Source: Caldicellulosiruptor morganii
GTDB lineage: Bacteria; Bacillota; Thermoanaerobacteria; Caldicellulosiruptorales; Caldicellulosiruptoraceae
DNA: 64,000 bases
Assembly: GCF_026810225.1 (NCBI RefSeq)
Contig: NZ_CP113865.1
Span: 1,384,001 to 1,448,000, forward strand
Direction: 5' to 3'
Made by a program: the position numbers and the translations under genes. The notes beneath the pieces are model-generated. The model saw only the letters and a list, made by a program, of their open reading frames with translations, ran no database searches and was not told where the DNA came from. Positions 62,099-64,000 of this stretch are shown here, in pieces; the stretch's first letter is position 1; every line of letters starts with the position of its first letter.

Positions 62099-63010
62099 TT
62101 AGCTGAGCTCAAGCATTTTCAAAAGCGCTTTTCTTGCTCCTTCCATAATATCTTTCTCCACATCAATCACATATTTCTCTTCTAAAAGTGCATTCCTTAC
62201 AGATTCCAGAGTATTCTTCTTCATATTAGGACATATCATCCCTGGATGAAGAATATAGAACTTCTTATCAGGATTTTTCTTTTTTAAAGTGTATAATACT
62301 CCCATTTCAGTTCCGATTATAAATTCTTTTTTCTCTGAAGATGTTGCAAAATCAATAATCTGCTTGGTACTCCCGACAAAATCAGCAAGTTCAACAACTT
62401 CAGGTCTGCACTCAGGATGAACCAAAAGCAATGCCTCTGGATGAGCATTTTTTGCCTTTAATACATCTTCTTTTTTTATCCTGTAATGTGTAATACAAAA
62501 GCCTTCCCAGAGGACTATATCTTTTTCAGGTACCTGTTTTTTCACAAAGCTGCCCAAATTTTTGTCCGGCAAAAATATAATTTTATCATTCGGAAAGTTT
62601 TTTACAATCTTCACCGCATTTGACGAAGTACAGACCACATCAGACTTTGCCTTGACAGCTGCCGGAGAATTTATATAGCACACAATTGAATAGTCAGGGT
62701 ACTTTTCTCTCAGGCTATCAACGTCCTCTTCGGTTATCATATCAGCAAGGGGGCATCCAGCATCTATTTCCGGCAAAAGAACATTTTTTTGTGGTGATAG
62801 AATTTTTGCACTCTCTGCCATAAAATGCACTCCACAAAATACTATCACATCCTCCGGTCGATCTGCGCACACCTTGCTCAGATAAAATGAATCGCCTACA
62901 AAATCGGCAATTTCCTGAATTTCGTCAATCTGATAGTTATGAGCAACAATTACTGCGTTTTTTTGCTTTTTCAAATCTTCTATCTCTTTTTTAATTTTCT
63001 CAATATCCAA
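62099..63010 (-). CDS. nadA: Quinolinate synthase A
   Basis: The 303-residue [4Fe-4S] enzyme condenses iminoaspartate with dihydroxyacetone phosphate. [36 protein letters not shown] and [17 protein letters not shown] are conserved blocks; the three expected cluster ligands are Cys86 (AGCPLADM), Cys172 (GFCITH) and Cys260 (GMICPNM). TTG at 63010 gives the family-type start [10 protein letters not shown] and has GAGTGA about 7 nt upstream; GTG at 63031 is less likely. First gene of the nad operon, with a probable promoter at 63046-63074. Confidence 0.95.
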   Translation of the reverse strand: MDIEKIKKEIEDLKKQKNAVIVAHNYQIDEIQEIADFVGDSFYLSKVCADRPEDVIVFCGVHFMAESAKILSPQKNVLLPEIDAGCPLADMITEEDVDSLREKYPDYSIVCYINSPAAVKAKSDVVCTSSNAVKIVKNFPNDKIIFLPDKNLGSFVKKQVPEKDIVLWEGFCITHYRIKKEDVLKAKNAHPEALLLVHPECRPEVVELADFVGSTKQIIDFATSSEKKEFIIGTEMGVLYTLKKKNPDKKFYILHPGMICPNMKKNTLESVRNALLEEKYVIDVEKDIMEGARKALLKMLELS

Positions 63011-63045
63011 GAAAATCACTCGCTTTTCCACTTAGATTTATTACT

Positions 63046-63074
63046 AATATAGCATTTAAAACTTAGAAAATCAA
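63046..63074 (-). promoter_or_regulatory. Probable promoter of the nadA-nadB(-tnpB-)nadC operon
   Basis: Minus strand: TTGATT (63074-63069), 17 nt, TATATT (63051-63046), in the gap between ruvX and nadA. No NiaR-type palindrome was recognised around it. Confidence 0.5.
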
Positions 63075-63089
63075 CTTCTCAAGGGTATT

Positions 63090-63506
63090 CTAGGAATTCA
63101 TAAAGTCAAGATATCCTTGCAAGATGTACACAGCAGAGAGTTTGTCAATCACATTCTTTTTCTTTTTCCATGATCTATTTTCTTCTGCTAATACTCTTTC
63201 AACAGCTTTTGTGGAAAACCTCTCATCCCATTTAATAACTTCTACCTTATATCTTTTTTCAAGCTCATTACATATTCCATCAATCTTTTTGAGATTCTCG
63301 GTTTTCTCATCCGGGTGAAATTTACTCAGAGGATACCCCACAACTATTTTAGCTATTTGATATTTTTCAAACAGCTTATCCAGGGCTGAATATAAATCTT
63401 CACTTTTAAGGTCAACAGTACAAAGAGGCTGAGCGGTTATCATAAGAGGATCAGAAATAGCAATCCCAACCCTTCTTGTTCCTACGTCAAGACACAAAAT
63501 CCTCAA
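63090..63506 (-). CDS. ruvX: Holliday junction resolvase-like protein YqgF/RuvX
   Basis: The 138-residue RNase H-fold protein begins MRILCLDVGTRRVGIAISDP (catalytic Asp in LDVG) and has KIVVGYPLSKFHPDEKTEN and KWDERFSTKAVERVLAEE, the usual YqgF motifs. In E. coli YqgF acts in 16S rRNA 5' end processing; resolvase activity is also reported for homologues. TTG at 63506 with AGGTGA 7 nt upstream is preferred over the TTG at 63512. Confidence 0.94.
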   Translation of the reverse strand: MRILCLDVGTRRVGIAISDPLMITAQPLCTVDLKSEDLYSALDKLFEKYQIAKIVVGYPLSKFHPDEKTENLKKIDGICNELEKRYKVEVIKWDERFSTKAVERVLAEENRSWKKKKNVIDKLSAVYILQGYLDFMNS

Positions 63507-63530
63507 ACTCAAATCACCTGCACAATTTTT

Positions 63531-64000
63531 CTAAATTATCTTGAGCGCAAACACGTTGCAGTACCTGCTACAGTATCCACAGCATAAGCATTTTGTATAA
63601 TCAACAGTAACTTTGCCATCCTTCAGTTTCAGTGCTTTTTGATGGCAATACTTTACACATCTGCCGCACCCTTCACACCAGCTTTCTACATGAAGCCTTT
63701 TTGTTTTTATATTTTCAAGCAGCTTTTCATCTAAATACACTTTCCTTTCTTCAAAACATTTTATGTTGTAATCAATTTCAAATCTGCTTTGCATCCCAAC
63801 AGCAACAGAGTGAAGATATGGAAAGTCAAATACAAACTCAAGAGCATTTTTGAAATCCGAAAGAAGATTTCCACCACCAAATATTTTCATTGCAAAAATT
63901 CCTTTACCTAACCTATATGCTTCTTTTACAGCCTCAATCATCTGGTAAATTGTGCCATCCACAATCCCAATTCCTTTGAAATTGAATATTGGATGTATTA
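63531..64000 (-). CDS. Aldo/keto reductase with C-terminal 2x[4Fe-4S] ferredoxin domain, 5' end beyond window
   Basis: The reading frame is open to position 64000, so only the last roughly 155 residues are seen. IHPIFNFKGIGIVDGT and IEAVKEAYRLGKGIFAMKIF followed by GGGNLLSDFKNALEFVFDF fit the end of the aldo/keto reductase barrel; the tail has two ferredoxin-type motifs, CEGCGRCVKYC and CLCCGYCSRYC. Proteins of this AKR-ferredoxin type are common in anaerobes and may be NAD(P)- or ferredoxin-linked reductases; the substrate is unknown. A GTG at 63962 is internal to the conserved domain and not a credible start. Confidence 0.8.
   Translation of the reverse strand, partial: IHPIFNFKGIGIVDGTIYQMIEAVKEAYRLGKGIFAMKIFGGGNLLSDFKNALEFVFDFPYLHSVAVGMQSRFEIDYNIKCFEERKVYLDEKLLENIKTKRLHVESWCEGCGRCVKYCHQKALKLKDGKVTVDYTKCLCCGYCSRYCNVFALKII

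Noticed and set aside
1-64000. tRNA, rRNA, CRISPR arrays, prophage
   Set aside because: Gaps between genes are short and none shows tRNA T-loop/CCA patterns, rRNA sequence, regular repeats or phage genes.

Overview
The window reads as chromosome of a low-GC, anaerobic, thermophilic Firmicute, most like Caldicellulosiruptor or a close relative. This is judged from protein character, gene order, frequent TTG/GTG starts with strong Shine-Dalgarno (SD) sequences, and several Bacillus/Clostridium-type operons; no database search was possible. Almost everything is on the minus strand. The plus-strand genes are dacF (16.9-18.3 kb), argG-argH (23.7-26.3 kb) and tmcAL (42.6-43.8 kb).

Layout, left to right. 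0-6.4 kb: the yqfC-yqfD-phoH-pgpH-ybeY-dgkA operon ending in a DUF3048 lipoprotein that leaves the window. The two sporulation genes yqfC/yqfD are visibly decayed and PgpH lacks its usual extracellular domain. Then come yqeY and rpsU. 6.4-16.8 kb: thioesterase, pyruvate kinase, phosphofructokinase, a DUF2007 protein, a TRAP (mtrB) homologue, dnaE, an HD-GYP protein, 5-formyl-THF cyclo-ligase, rpmF with its DUF177 partner, and comEA. 16.9-26.3 kb: dacF, then leuS-rsfS-LCP-yqeK-nadD, and an argGH operon with an ARG-box promoter and a non-canonical AUU start for argH.

26.3-42.4 kb: a long minus-strand run. It contains ribosomal L25, DUF624 and CarD (with its own consensus promoter), followed by a surface-polysaccharide cluster: LCP ligase, GT4 glycosyltransferase, two polymerase/ligase-like membrane proteins, and wbpD/B/A/E-type genes consistent with making a UDP-2,3-diacetamido-2,3-dideoxyglucuronic acid donor, plus Wzz. 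Upstream of these lie an MBL-fold lipoprotein and an EtfA/EtfB/acyl-CoA dehydrogenase module. 43.8-50.9 kb: patatin-like lipase, a coiled-coil protein, coaD, rsmD, an alpha/beta-type SASP, recG, a FakA-like kinase and Asp23. 50.9-58 kb: RibU, three RNA-modification enzymes, Nudix, MobA and a small molybdopterin oxidoreductase. 58-63.5 kb: the nadA-nadB-nadC operon, interrupted between nadB and nadC by a TnpB-only IS200/IS605-like element, then ruvX and a partial aldo/keto reductase-ferredoxin protein at the right edge.

The most interesting signals are: (i) the zinc-finger-less TnpB element inside the NAD operon, whose GC-rich structured 3' end looks like an overlapping omega/reRNA; (ii) argH starting at AUU overlapping the argG stop; (iii) decaying sporulation genes (yqfC/yqfD) beside an intact SASP gene, in a genus regarded as non-sporulating; (iv) TRAP encoded in a dnaE-pfkA-pyk context; (v) a molybdopterin oxidoreductase packaged with MobA. 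No tRNA, rRNA, CRISPR array or prophage was seen.
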